In this document: one piece after another, positions 49,144-60,620 of the stretch | How positions within the stretch are numbered: the first letter of the stretch is position 1 | How the letters are laid out: the number at the start of each line of letters is the position of its first letter | NCBI RefSeq assembly: GCF_907164915.1 | Contig: NC_061869.1 | Span: 12,546,221-12,610,220 of the forward strand | Source: Impatiens glandulifera | Taxonomy: Eukaryota > Streptophyta > Magnoliopsida > Ericales > Balsaminaceae | Length of the DNA stretch: 64,000 nucleotides | Direction of reading: 5' to 3' | Made by a program: the position numbers and the translations under genes | The notes under the pieces: generated by a model | Seen by the model: the letters and a program-made list of their open reading frames with translations, nothing else | What the model was told of the DNA's origin: nothing | The model's database searches: none

Positions 49144-50748
49144 CTCGATCATAGCTTTCATAACAAATATGTAATTAGAGCTTAAAATGTTAAAAAATAT
49201 ATCTATATTCTAAATGATATACAATATTTAATAGTCATATTAGATATGGGTTACAGCTGGTCAAGAAATACATGGCCGGAGAAAAAAAGGACTCACCGGA
49301 AAAATCACTGGAGTAGTGTCGAGTGGAGAAGACGACGAGCGGAGAAGGGAACTACATGGAGGCGGCGGTGGCGACCGAAGTAATGTCGACTGGAGAAGAG
49401 AAGAGATGAGATGGAGGCGGTGGTAGGTTTTGAGTGATTAGCAGCAGAATGACTAGATGTGGGTTTCAAGTTTTCAACCGAAGAAATATATATATGTACT
49501 AGGGTTTTAGAATAAATAATATTTATAAAATTAAAATTAATAAAATGGTATATATAATATATATATATATAATATATATATATATAATATAATATATATA
49601 TAATCGAATATTTAATCAAATATTAGCGATACCGAATCGAATATCTTGATTTTGTATTCGTATTCGTTGATTAGTCGAATCGAATCGAATATTTTTATTC
49701 GGATTCGAATCACAAAATTACAGATACGAATATCTAAATTTGAATACCGAATCGAATCAAAAGTATTTGATTCATTTACAACCCTAACTTAGCCTAAAGC
49801 TACTCCAAGACCGTGGGTTTGTACACACAGACAAGTAATCTCAGGCAAGGACCAAGAGTCCTTAGCACCTAGACCAAGGGACTTCAATACTCTAACCAAA
49901 GATCCCGAGCCTCGACCGATAGGCTCCTTAACCCAAATAGAGGGTTTTTAGACTCTAACCGAAAAACGAACCAATGGCTTGGGACTCCGGTCCTAAGGCC
50001 TGTTTGGTTCCACTTTTCAAAACTCAAAATTATTTTTGTAATTTTGGAACCCTAAACCATTTATTAAAAGTTCCGAAAAAATAGAAAATGATTTCAAAAT
50101 AAGGCATTTTTGGTATTTATTTCTAAACTCTAAAACCCTTAAAAAATGAATGATATATTCTTCTGGTATAATTCTCACTAGTTATCATCAACAATAAGTA
50201 TCAGTATTTAAATATTTTTGTTTTAATATTTTAAATAATTCTAAAACTTAAAAGCATGACTATGACCAGAAGAATAATCGGTAAAAATGATACAACCGAT
50301 TTTTAAATGCCGACTTTATAAGTATAGACTGTTTTTAAAACGGGTACGGAGGATGAAGTGCGAAAACATTTTCCCGAGTATCATCAAACTACGATCTAAA
50401 AGAAACTATAATCAATACGTTTGTACACGTATGTCAAATTTTTTTGATTTTCAAAAATCAATTGGTGACTCTATTTCAAAATAAATAATTTTTTTAATTA
50501 ATTATATTTAATTAATATAAACTAAAGAATTTCTAAATAAATCAAATTGTGATTTGATTACCGTAAATTTTCGGATTATTTAAAAATTGAACCCCAAAGT
50601 TAATTGTTTTGAATTAATTTCAAAAGTTATCGGGAATTATTTAAATAATATTTTATTTTAAAAGAAAATTCTTACACGCAAATCGATGTTGAAATTCTCG
50701 AACCTCGAGTTTTTCCGCAAAGAACTAAATGGTTTTCCAAGGGTTATA

Positions 50749-51370
50749 ACTCCCAAAGTTTTTCCCAACAAAAATTATATAAAATCATCTTACGGAATAA
50801 CTTGTAGCAATTTTCCACATGAAAACTATTCATATATTGTCAACGCATAACGTTTTGTTCAAACAATAACACTTGTTTGTGTCCTATCAAAAGTAAAACT
50901 CTATTATGGACGAAGTCTCTATAATGTTTAATTTTTTTAATTGAAAATCAAATATGTCTTTAACTGTGGCATTTCTGCATATAGCAATGGAAACAAACTT
51001 ATGATACGTCATAGCTAGACTTTTGACACTACACTAAATGTCGTCTCAAAATCTAATCGAATAATCATCCCCCACAATGAATCTAGACTGCTCACAAAAA
51101 AAATCCACATAAAATTAATTCCCTTTCAAATGCTATATCCCGCTGGATAATTAAACATTTTGGTGAACCAACGAGACCAATCATTACCATACTTACATTT
51201 GATTATCGATGTCTAAAGACTATTCGGCTTCATTGCAAATCTATTACACAATTTTGATAGAAGAGTTTTATTAAAAGAAATAAGATCTCGAATATATAAA
51301 TCTCCTCGATCTTTAAAACACATTTGTCATCCTCATCCTTGTTCAGATATTTAAAGAAACTGACTATTAA
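50749..51370 (-). mobile_element. LINE tail, segment 1 (before LTR insertion 2)
   Basis: On the minus strand a degraded LINE reverse transcriptase C-terminal region reads DLISFNKTLLSKL, NSLWTSIIKCKYG, WKGINFMW, VGDDYSIRFWDDIWC and CWEKLWES, typical of plant L1-type elements. The 5' end is missing. It continues at 44662. Confidence 0.8.
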
Positions 51371-51981
51371 AAAAAATAGTGATAATTTAAAATAGAAATT
51401 AATTTAGTTAATGTATTGAGTCAATAGATTGAAAGAAGAGTAAAATGATGTTTTTTTAATAAAACTGAAAAAGGCCTAAAAATATAATTTAATAATTATA
51501 AATAATAATTAAAAATTTATATTTAAAATAAAAAGATAATTTAATAGTTAATAATGATTAAAAAATACTTAAATAATAATTATTAACAAATATTTTAGAA
51601 AAAAAAGAAAAAATACTTTTTAAGTCATTTAATTAATTAAAAAGAGCCAAAAAAAAATGTTAAAATTGAAGTGAAATGAACCCTATGAGCCAGGCAGCTT
51701 AGCCCTGAAATCAGTCAAAATAGCTTTCCCTATATATTTATATATATCTAAATCTCCCTAAAGGCAGAAATGGCTACCACTCATTCTATTTTACAAATCA
51801 TGACTACTAGTACTAGGTAAACCAAATCACAATTTCATCGCACCACACTTACTTCCTCTATACCCAATCGATTCGCTTCAATGTAACAACTCAGGCTCGG
51901 GCTGCTTCAGATTTATCGAACCTAGCCCCGCTTTAAACTATAGATCACAAGCCGACTCTGACATATTTTTGACCAAAATCT
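51371..51981. other. AT-rich spacer and SPINDLY 3' region
   Basis: 51371-51660 is AT-rich without recognisable features. 51700-51981 probably holds the SPINDLY 3' untranslated region; no polyadenylation site was fixed. Confidence 0.4.
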
Positions 51982-54900
51982 TCAGTTTTGAGACAGTTGG
52001 GTGGTTGTGGTTGTATCGTAAGGAATATTTGAGAGGGGCAAAAGTCCTAAATCACACCCATTTGTCCTGAAAGATCCTTTTGTTGGATTAACTGCCAAAT
52101 TACTTTCACTTATTTCTGGATTACCACTACTCATTCGCTTTAGTGAAGGGACATCCCCTTTGCAGTATCTTCTCCACATACTGCGATACACAGATTCGAC
52201 GCCAAGGATGAACTTTGGCCCATTGCAAAGTGGAGAATTGGACATGAGATCTCTCAAGCTCATTCTAAGCTTTGCAAGAGCGGTTATGTCAGAGGCCAAT
52301 TTAACTGACAATTGGATGTATTCGTCTTCAGTCTTGGCAACTAAATGGCCTAAACCTGTAAAAGGCACAATTGACAATAATATGCTTAAATTAGATCTTT
52401 ATTTGAAAAGTTCATACTAACTAGTTTATGAGTATTCATACCAACTGTATTCAGAAGAGAGACACCAACATTATGAGCATGGACTGAGCCTTTCATTGTT
52501 ACACATGGAACTCCCATGTATAAAGATTCACAGGTAGTAGTTGTTCCAGCATATGGAAATGTATCCAAGCTACATAAAAGCCAACAAATAAATAAATAAA
52601 TAAAAAGTCATGAGAAATCTTTTGATCCTGGGTTTTTTTTCAAAAGAGTTGTTTTGATGGAAAAAAATGGTTTATTTGGGTCAACCGAACAAAATATCCT
52701 TAATATGAACTAAATTCTGGTTATAGATGAATTGGCATTGCGTTGGAATTGAAATTGGGGGTGCCAATTTCATTAATGTTGTTTTGAATTCTACTCAAAC
52801 TAAGATAAGTATATATTTTTTTTAGTTTGAATTCCATTTAGATTAACTAAAAATTTCAATTCCTAATCACACATATTAACCCTACCACCGTTGTTCAAAT
52901 TGATTTTTGAGAACAGAAAAAAAAAACATTATGCTCTTTAAAGTGGTTTTTCTTCACTGGATCACTTTACTTCATCTAAGTACCAGCTTAGTGTTAGCCT
53001 TTTTTCTGAACATGATATAACAGAAGGCTTGAAGATTTTACCTGATATCCATAAGAGCATATGCTTGCATATGATCATGATTGAGAAGAATTAAAGGCAG
53101 AAGATCAACACGTGAAGATTCAAGACCCAACTGCTGCAGTGTTGATAAAAATCTCTGTCTTACACTGTCACAGCAGAAAGGCTTGCACTTGACAATAAGT
53201 CGAGAATTTGGAATCGCACAGAGAATCTTTGCCCAAACTTCCAGCACTTTGGGTGTCATCTGATGATGCCAGAAAAGAAAGGAAAAAAGCATATCCATGA
53301 GATGTTACGATCTTATTCCACAATAGGATGTAAAATTCAAAGAAACAAATACCTTTGCCAGGTTGTTAAAGCTACCAAAAGTTACAAAACCATTGGATAA
53401 AGCTGGTGTTGCACATACAGGCCCGGCTTCAGGGGATGGTGTATAACAAAGAAAGCATTCAGGTAACCGAATTAATTCCTCAATATTCCTGTCACAGCAT
53501 CAAATCATTTTCAGGAAGAAAAAAAAACTAAAAATTGTTATAAACAAAATCCAGTTTTCACCTACTTCTGTCTTGTATGAAGCGGGTCAACAAAGGAATC
53601 AGTAATTCTATAATCAATTGTAGGCAAACCAGTAGTATTCGGATAGCCAATCCAAGTAACCTACCAAAATTGTCAAGTCAACAAGCATATATAAAGAAAA
53701 ACAATACTAAAATCTCTTAGAGCTTTTCTCATTTTTTGCGACCAGCTTTTTTTGTTCATATCAATCAACAAACATAAAATTACGCAACTAAAGAGACCTG
53801 AACAGGTGCAGGACGGCAAGCCATCATTCCCAACTTGTTATTTGCTGTATGACCAGTAAGTTCAACCAAGATATCAATCTTATCTTCTCGAACCATGCTA
53901 GCTAGCTTCTTCTCATCAATTCCATAGATCTCTCTCCAAATTCCACCTTTTTTTAGGACCTTGTCTCGAAATCTGTTTGTTTTTGCATCACCCTGGAAAT
54001 TTTTTAAAGAAGAGATTGAAGCAACATCATTTCTCTCAAGTTTAATAAAAAATAAGTAACTCTGTTATAATTCATTATATTTGTAGTGATCTGCTTATTC
54101 AAGATATGGTTAGTGATATCTAAAATGATTTGCTTATTAACAATGGGCATCATCATCATTTTCCTTCCAATGCTATTCCAAATATCAAAAGTGATAATTG
54201 AATTCTACAGAAAGAAATAGGAATTATTTACCTTCACAACAGCAGAATAAACGATCACCTTGTAATTCACATAGTCATGGTGAGCTAGGGGTGCTTCAAT
54301 AAAATAGGAGACAGAATGCGTAAAATAATCAGGCGACACATATCCAATAACGAGAGGTCTCTCTGACTCTTTTGAGTTATCCCATGTGGTATATTGCTGG
54401 TATAGCCTCATAAAACGTTTTCCCCAATCACTGCCAAAAATTAAAAAGAGAAGAAAAAAATCCATTCTCTAAGATAAGCGAATAAATCAGTGTCTTTTTT
54501 GCAGAATCCTATAATCAAAATCTTTGATGGAAAAATAGATCTCCATCATCTCTGTTTCCAGATCCATTTCTCCGGTTAAAAAACCAAGTCATCGTGTTTG
54601 ATGTCACAAAAGAATGCACTTCTTTTTCCAGAGGCAAACAATTTAATATAGGTTGATGAATAGAATAAGCAGTGTTCTAAACGGCGGTAGGCGGTGGCGG
54701 AGCGGTAAGTGACTGCCTATTGCCTAGGCGGTGCCTAGGCGGTGCCTAGGCGGTTGAATATAAATATAATAAAGATGTTCTATAATTATCATTTTACTAA
54801 AAAGTCAAATTAATATTCTCTAACATAGTAACATTTAACAAAAATAAGTATGTAGACGAGCTGAAGAAGAGATAGATGATTAAATGATCGAAGAATATGT

Positions 54901-57900
54901 AAATGATTAAGGAGGTGAGGTGAATGAGATAAGAAACGAAAAAGAAAAGATAAATGAATTGGAATGTAAAGAGTCATTTCAAAGAATTTTTTTTATTGAA
55001 TATATATATATATTAATATTAGTAATTAATTAATTAAAAATAATAAATAATTAAATAATCTGACCGCCTCATGTATAGGCGGAGCGGTATTGGACCGCCT
55101 ACCGCCTAGGCGGCCGCCTCGACCGCCATTTAGAACACTGAGAATAAGCCATTACGAATGTTTTTCCTATTGTGTCCAAATTTTTTTCTTTCCTCACTAG
55201 AGTATTGGAGAGCCATGATAAACGATCTCTCAGCAAATACTTGCTAAATCTTCCTTACAAACATTAGTTAAAGATATGAATTTTAGATGGATTGAGAAAC
55301 TGAACCTGTGAGCCTTAAATAGCATATCATCAGTTCCCTCGTTTATGTAGTTCATTGCAAGTAACCGATTCTGCAAGAAAGCATAAAATGGATGATGCCA
55401 AATCGAAACTGTTGAATTGAATGCTTCCATCAGATATGACTACTAGAATGAGTAAATAAGCATAATCATAAAGTTATAACCAAATCATCATAAACTATAA
55501 GGTTACCATTAAGCACAAGTTTGAACAGTTAAGCTTCTTGCCAACACTTTTTCTTCTTTATGGAAAATACGCTTATAAAAAGGCATAAGCACTTTCAAAC
55601 AAACTAGAGATTCTGTTCCTTGAACATGTCAGTTAAGCCAAACTATGCAAGTTAGGTTCAAATTCTCTCTCTTCCAACTAGTAACTGAGATTTCCAGAAA
55701 TTGAATATCAGTTTTGTGGGATGTAGAAGACACTAGTGGGCTATTTGGAAACGCCACTTTTTGTCATGTATCTAGTCTGAATGTGGATATAGAAGAGATC
55801 ACGTTTGGGAATTAAACAGTGGGGTACACAGATCAGAAATTTATCGACAGTTTTTCACCAGGATCTAGATTCAAATCCAGAAACAGAAGTGTTTCCAAAT
55901 GGGGGAATATCTACGAGATAACTCTAAGCGTACAAAAGAATAGAGGGGAACAATGAGCCTATTTGGAAACCACGTTTAGGGTTTCACCACCAATTTATTT
56001 GAGAAACATATACATTTTCAATAGATATAAAAGTGTGGCTAGATCACAATCTCAATTTAAGAAACTAATACATTTTCATTTGGTATAAAAGTATGTTTAA
56101 TTTTATTGTTGTTGGGGTGATCTAAATGTGGTACGCCAACATTGCAAATGAAAAATAGCGGAAAACGTATCCAGCTCATAAATCAATATACCAAAACAGC
56201 CCAGTACCTGGCCAGCATTTCGCGAGTCAGGGTCTATTTTAAGGCACTGCTCATAGGCTTCAACAGACAGACTTATGTTGCCAGCATCTCTGTAAAGAAC
56301 CCCTATAGATAAAGCAAGAAACTTAGAGATAAATCAGATGGACCTGTAAACAAAAAGTGAAAAACAACAATGCATATTGTAAACAGATTTCAAAGTGTTT
56401 CACACATTAAAAGAAAATGACATCTGAAGATTTAATCAAATATTATCAACACATTAGAAACAAAAAAAAAACTTCCAGGACATTTTCCCGATATGGGTAA
56501 GAGTTCTTAGATGTTAGCCACTGGAAAGATCATATAATAAAATACTCCCAATTTGATAAAAAAAAAATGCCTCATAGATCCACGGAGATCAATTTTAAAA
56601 TTAAAGAACCTCAAAACATACATGTCTACAAAGATAAGATAAAACTTGTAAGTTTCAGTAAAAGAAAATTTGTTTTTTATTTGAAATTGCATTTTTTTAT
56701 CAAAGCTCAATAGAGAGAAATGGAAGATTCATAGCGAAGTCAGCTATGAGCATATTGAATAGAGAAAACCTTGACCGGGATGCTTCTACAAAGATTTTTT
56801 ACTTCCATGATGATTTGGAGTTTAGAATAGTTCTTTTTTGGGATTTTTGTCCATTATAATGTCTTTTGGTTTGTTGTTTCTTTTTATTTACTCATGACAA
56901 CTCATGTCATGAATTGTACTTAAATTGTTTTGTTTGAATGGTTCACCATCATTAATTGTGGATTAATGAAAAACAATTAACCATTCAAAAATAAAATTTG
57001 GCCATAACCAAAAATCAATTAACTATATCATATATAACAGTTCAAAGAATGATATAGAAAAGGAGTAGAAAAAATCAAAATAGAGAGAGAGAGAGAGACC
57101 TAGGTTATTGTATGCTTCACCATATGTAGGATTGGCAATTATTGCCTTCTGAATCATGTTTGCAGCATCATCCATTTTACCCTGTGAAAGGAGTAAAAAC
57201 ATTGTGGGATATCCTGGACCTATATTTATCCTACTGAGGGGACTTTGTACTACCTGAACTGTGAAGACAACACCAAGATTATTCAAGGACTGCGAGAAAT
57301 TTGGTTTGATAGACAATGCGAGCTGTTAAAAAAAGAAAAAAAAAAGAGAGAATTAGTTCCTAAAATAAGCCAAGTGTTAGTAAGTTATCCACTGTAATAT
57401 TTATTTACCTGGTAACATTCCACAGCTTTGTCAAGATTATCACGGTCCTTGTATATCACTCCTAAATTGTTGCATGCTTCCGCACAAAGAGGATTGAAAT
57501 GGAATGCTAGTTCATAAAAAACAATTGCCTGCACAATAATTTTGATTGTGTAAAAAATGGCTTCTTACAAATGCATTTTACTTGAAAATAGAGTTGTAGG
57601 AAAACACAACATCTATGGTAATTTTACCATGTCAAAATTTAACAGCTCTCCATATGCAACACCCAAATTATACATAGCATCTGCATAATGCCAATTGTAA
57701 TAAAGAGCCTTTTTGTAGTATACCACCCCTTGATTGATGTCCCCCTCCAACTTAACCTGAATAGATCAAATGTTGGGCTGATTTGTTATCACATTCCATA
57801 ATACGAATTTTTTACATTTATCAAAACTAAATGATCCAGAAACTAATCTTTATACAAAATGAAGCCAAAATTACACCATAATTTGAATTATGATGCAGAA

Positions 57901-60045
57901 AAGAAACTGGTATACCAAATGAAGCTAACAATCACACAATAATCTGGATCTTGATCTAGAAAATGATTAAGATCGTGATCCAGAAAACCAAACCAAAAAA
58001 AATCCAATTTTAACTTTAAGAACTTTTTAGTGTGGTCATGATTGTGCCAAGAGATTGTGACAAAATACCAATATATAGGCTCATTGCATCATTATCAGGA
58101 AAAGTAGTGTCAATGGAAACTGGTTATCTGACGTGATGGATAAAACTATATGGTCAACTTACAAGATGGAATTCTCTTATGTTAAAAGGTAAAAGATGCC
58201 GGCTAGTCAAGTGAATTAATGGAAAAAATCAAAAGGAATGTCACTTTGTTCCATCATAGCCAGCTATAGGTAATCAAGTCGTTCTAAATGTTGCATAAAC
58301 TCGGACCAATGTAACACTTTTTAAGAGGGTAATAAGGATTTTAGAACAACCTTTGTGCCTACATCTGTCAATGCGATCGCCATATTATTCTTTGCGATCT
58401 CAAAGTTTGGAGATACAGCCAAACACCTGACAACAAAGACCGCCATCAAATCACATACATGAGAAGTAAATACGAATTAAAACCAAATGGCTACAAATCA
58501 TCAAGAAATAGATATAACAAGAAGCACGTGCATATTAAGTCCTAATAATAACATTTACCTCTCATAGCAGGCTATAGCTGATTCCAAGTCTCCACGATTC
58601 TTATATATGACACCCATATTACAAAAAGCTTCAGCATACATGGGTCTCTCCAATGCAGCCTTCTCATAGCAACTAAGAGCCATGTCAAATTGCATCATTT
58701 CAGAGTAAACAACACCAAGATTATAATATGCAGGCTGCAAGATAAACTTAATCAATCAACATTCACAGAATAAAACATAGCAAACTGAAAGCTATACAGA
58801 AGGAATAAAGATGTACTGAATTCTTGCTTACAGCATAATGAACGTCTATTTTGATAGCTTCATAGTATTTTAGTATTCCCTCTTGAGTGCTTCCAGCAAG
58901 TTTTAGGCTGGTCCCGATGTCAGTCAAAACAACTGCAAGGCATTCTGCAGCTAGTTTATATGTTGGGTCTGCTTTTAGAGCCTTCTGATATGACTGCACA
59001 TTGGAGAGTTCAAACACAGTGTAAAAGCAGTCATTAGGGTGCATTTGATAAAACTGAAAATTAAGTGACAAATTGAGTTTAAGTATCTTGAAAAATAAAT
59101 GTTGAACATATCTAAAGTTTAAGTACTCGGTATGCAAGTTGATTTGATAAAATGTGGGGAAAGTATGCACTTTTAAAATAACGTAAATTGATTCATTTTA
59201 CTAAATTATTGAGTTAATCCACTTATAGTTTAATTTGAGTTCAATCTAAATAAGTCATATTAAGTAACAGTAATCAAATGAACTCAATTCAAATAAGCAA
59301 TTCATCATTTATTTTGAGTGATAAGTTGTGTTATCAAACACCGCCTTAATCCAAATCTCTAGACTTTTTTTAAAATTCTGCATAACAAAAGCAAATGTAA
59401 ACATTTGGTACTCCAAATCCAGTACAACATAGCAGCACCAGTACACTGCTGCCTATCTAGTAGTCTCTGCCTTCTTTTCTCATATAGTCCCTTTTTGCAG
59501 GTTATGAAATCTGAAACACGTGAGAAAGTATAATAATATGGTACATGATGAATAATTGCTCGTGTATAGAGTCAGTTAAGCGTTCAACAACATGATTCTT
59601 GTCCAACTATAGCTTGTTCTCATTAATGAGAGATGAGATTGCAATAGTATACCTCTGCAGCTTCCATAAGTCGTCCCTCATCTTTGAACAAAATGCCACA
59701 ATATGTGAGAGCACAAGCATTTTGTGGATCAAGTTTAGTTGCTTGTGTAAAGCTCTCAAAAGAAAGTCTTCCCATGTTTTGCATTTGAAGACAAATTCCT
59801 TTGCCAATGTGAGCTTCAACGTTTTCACTATCCTCCTCCAGTATTTTATCATAAATAGCAAGAGCCTCCACAAATTTATTCCTGGAGCGAAGAATATTTG
59901 CATAGGACAGATTACCGTTCCCTTCAAGATTCTTTTGTCCACTGGTTATGCTGATTAGAGAAGGCTGCATTGTATTCATGAAGCCATTTTCTTCAAATGT
60001 ATCACTCTTTTTCCCATTACCAGTATCCTGTTCTTCCAATTTCAT
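51982..60045 (-). CDS. SPY: SPINDLY protein O-fucosyltransferase
   Basis: Seventeen coding exons: 60045-59653, 58993-58832, 58734-58559, 58426-58351, 57756-57628, 57528-57409, 57322-57254, 57181-57100, 56302-56208, 55370-55306, 54430-54232, 53992-53798, 53660-53566, 53488-53353, 53259-53042, 52569-52442, 52355-51982. All introns are GT/AG and the joined frame is 2712 bases (903 aa; Arabidopsis SPY is about 914). The N-terminal two fifths hold TPR repeats (SYANILRSRNKFVEALAIYD, AYYNLGVVYSEMMQFDMAL, CNNLGVIYKDRDNLDKAVE). The C-terminal catalytic region follows (FTHSVSYFIEAPL, LVELTGHTANNKLG, VTWIGYPNTTGLPT, KCKPFCCDS, TTTTCESLYMGVPC). SPY modifies nuclear and cytosolic proteins such as DELLA repressors with O-fucose, restraining gibberellin signalling. 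The exon 10/11 join gives AHSDWG where Arabidopsis has AHRDWG. The frame looks intact. Confidence 0.95.
54670..55140. mobile_element. hAT-type MITE in a SPINDLY intron
   Basis: This 471-bp element has ends CAGTGTTCTAAACGGCGG and CCGCCATTTAGAACACTG and perfect 8-bp duplications AGAATAAG at 54662-54669 and 55141-55148. Its ends carry several GCCTAGGCGG words in both directions, so it can form a strong hairpin. It is non-coding and lies between coding exons 10 and 11. Confidence 0.92.
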
Positions 60046-60069
60046 GTTTGTGAACTACAAACTCAAGTT

Positions 60070-60620
60070 CCTGAAACAGGCGAAGAAATCAAAATCATCT
60101 AAGCAGCTATCAAATAGTCATATCAACAGAAAAGCATAAACACTTTTGCAGAACAAAATTCCAAAATCCAAAAGCAACCCATTGAAACCCATTGTACTTT
60201 TTTTGATCTTCCATAAATTTAGCACTAATACTCAAGACAAACAGTCATGAAAAATTAGGGTTCTTGCTCAGCTCACTCACTAGAACAATTTCATAAACAG
60301 AGGCTTACTATCTATTTATCAACAGTGACATACATTAAACCCCTACTACTAAAACAAAGCATGTGAAAAAGACAAATGACAAAACTAAAATAAAGATTTA
60401 CAGAGCTTACATTCAAGTTCCACCCAAAACCCAGAACCAGACGATGGTGGAGAAAGGTTGTGTTTTAACAGCAAAGGAAGGTAGAAAAAAGGGAAAAGGA
60501 AAGAAGCAGTGAGCAAAAAAAGAGAAGAAAAGAAAAGGAGGAAATGGGTACTGCGTCTTTATGTGATTGGAAGAGAAAAGAAGAGTCTGGCAGGCAGTGG
60601 GTCGCGCCTTTTTGTCTTTC
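60070..60620 (-). promoter_or_regulatory. SPINDLY leader intron and probable promoter-proximal region
   Basis: An acceptor (TTTCAG before GAACTTGAG, near 60071) precedes the start codon by about 25 bases. A donor-like AAT/GTAAGC lies near 60411, so an intron of about 340 bp in the 5' untranslated region is likely. Purine-rich leader sequence on the plus strand spans about 60440-60545. The transcription start was not located. Confidence 0.55.

Larger units (their letters stand above)
46765..49786 (-). mobile_element. Outer hAT element (3.0 kb including an inverted inner copy)
   Basis: Termini are TAGGGTTGTAAA and TTTACAACCCTA. Flanking 8-mers GCTTAGCC (46757-46764) and ACTTAGCC (49787-49794) differ at one base. 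LTR insertion 1 has the undisturbed target (ACTTAGCC in reverse complement at 40777-40784) with matching sequence on both sides. The element carries only the N-terminal part of a hAT transposase and is interrupted by the inner element at 47078-48497. Confidence 0.88.
44663..50748 (-). mobile_element. LTR-like insertion 2 (inverse orientation) carrying a nested hAT element
   Basis: On the minus strand it runs from TATAACCC (50748) to GTGCTTACA (44663). Flanks ACTCA (44658-44662) and ACTCC (50749-50753) match at 4 of 5. Its body aligns in reverse complement with insertion 1: the (A/G)ATTCTTTGATCCAAG and GGGTAGCTTCACAA region, the CCGAGAGGTC-rich region and the end. About 3 kb of it is the hAT insertion. 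No coding capacity of its own. Confidence 0.7.
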
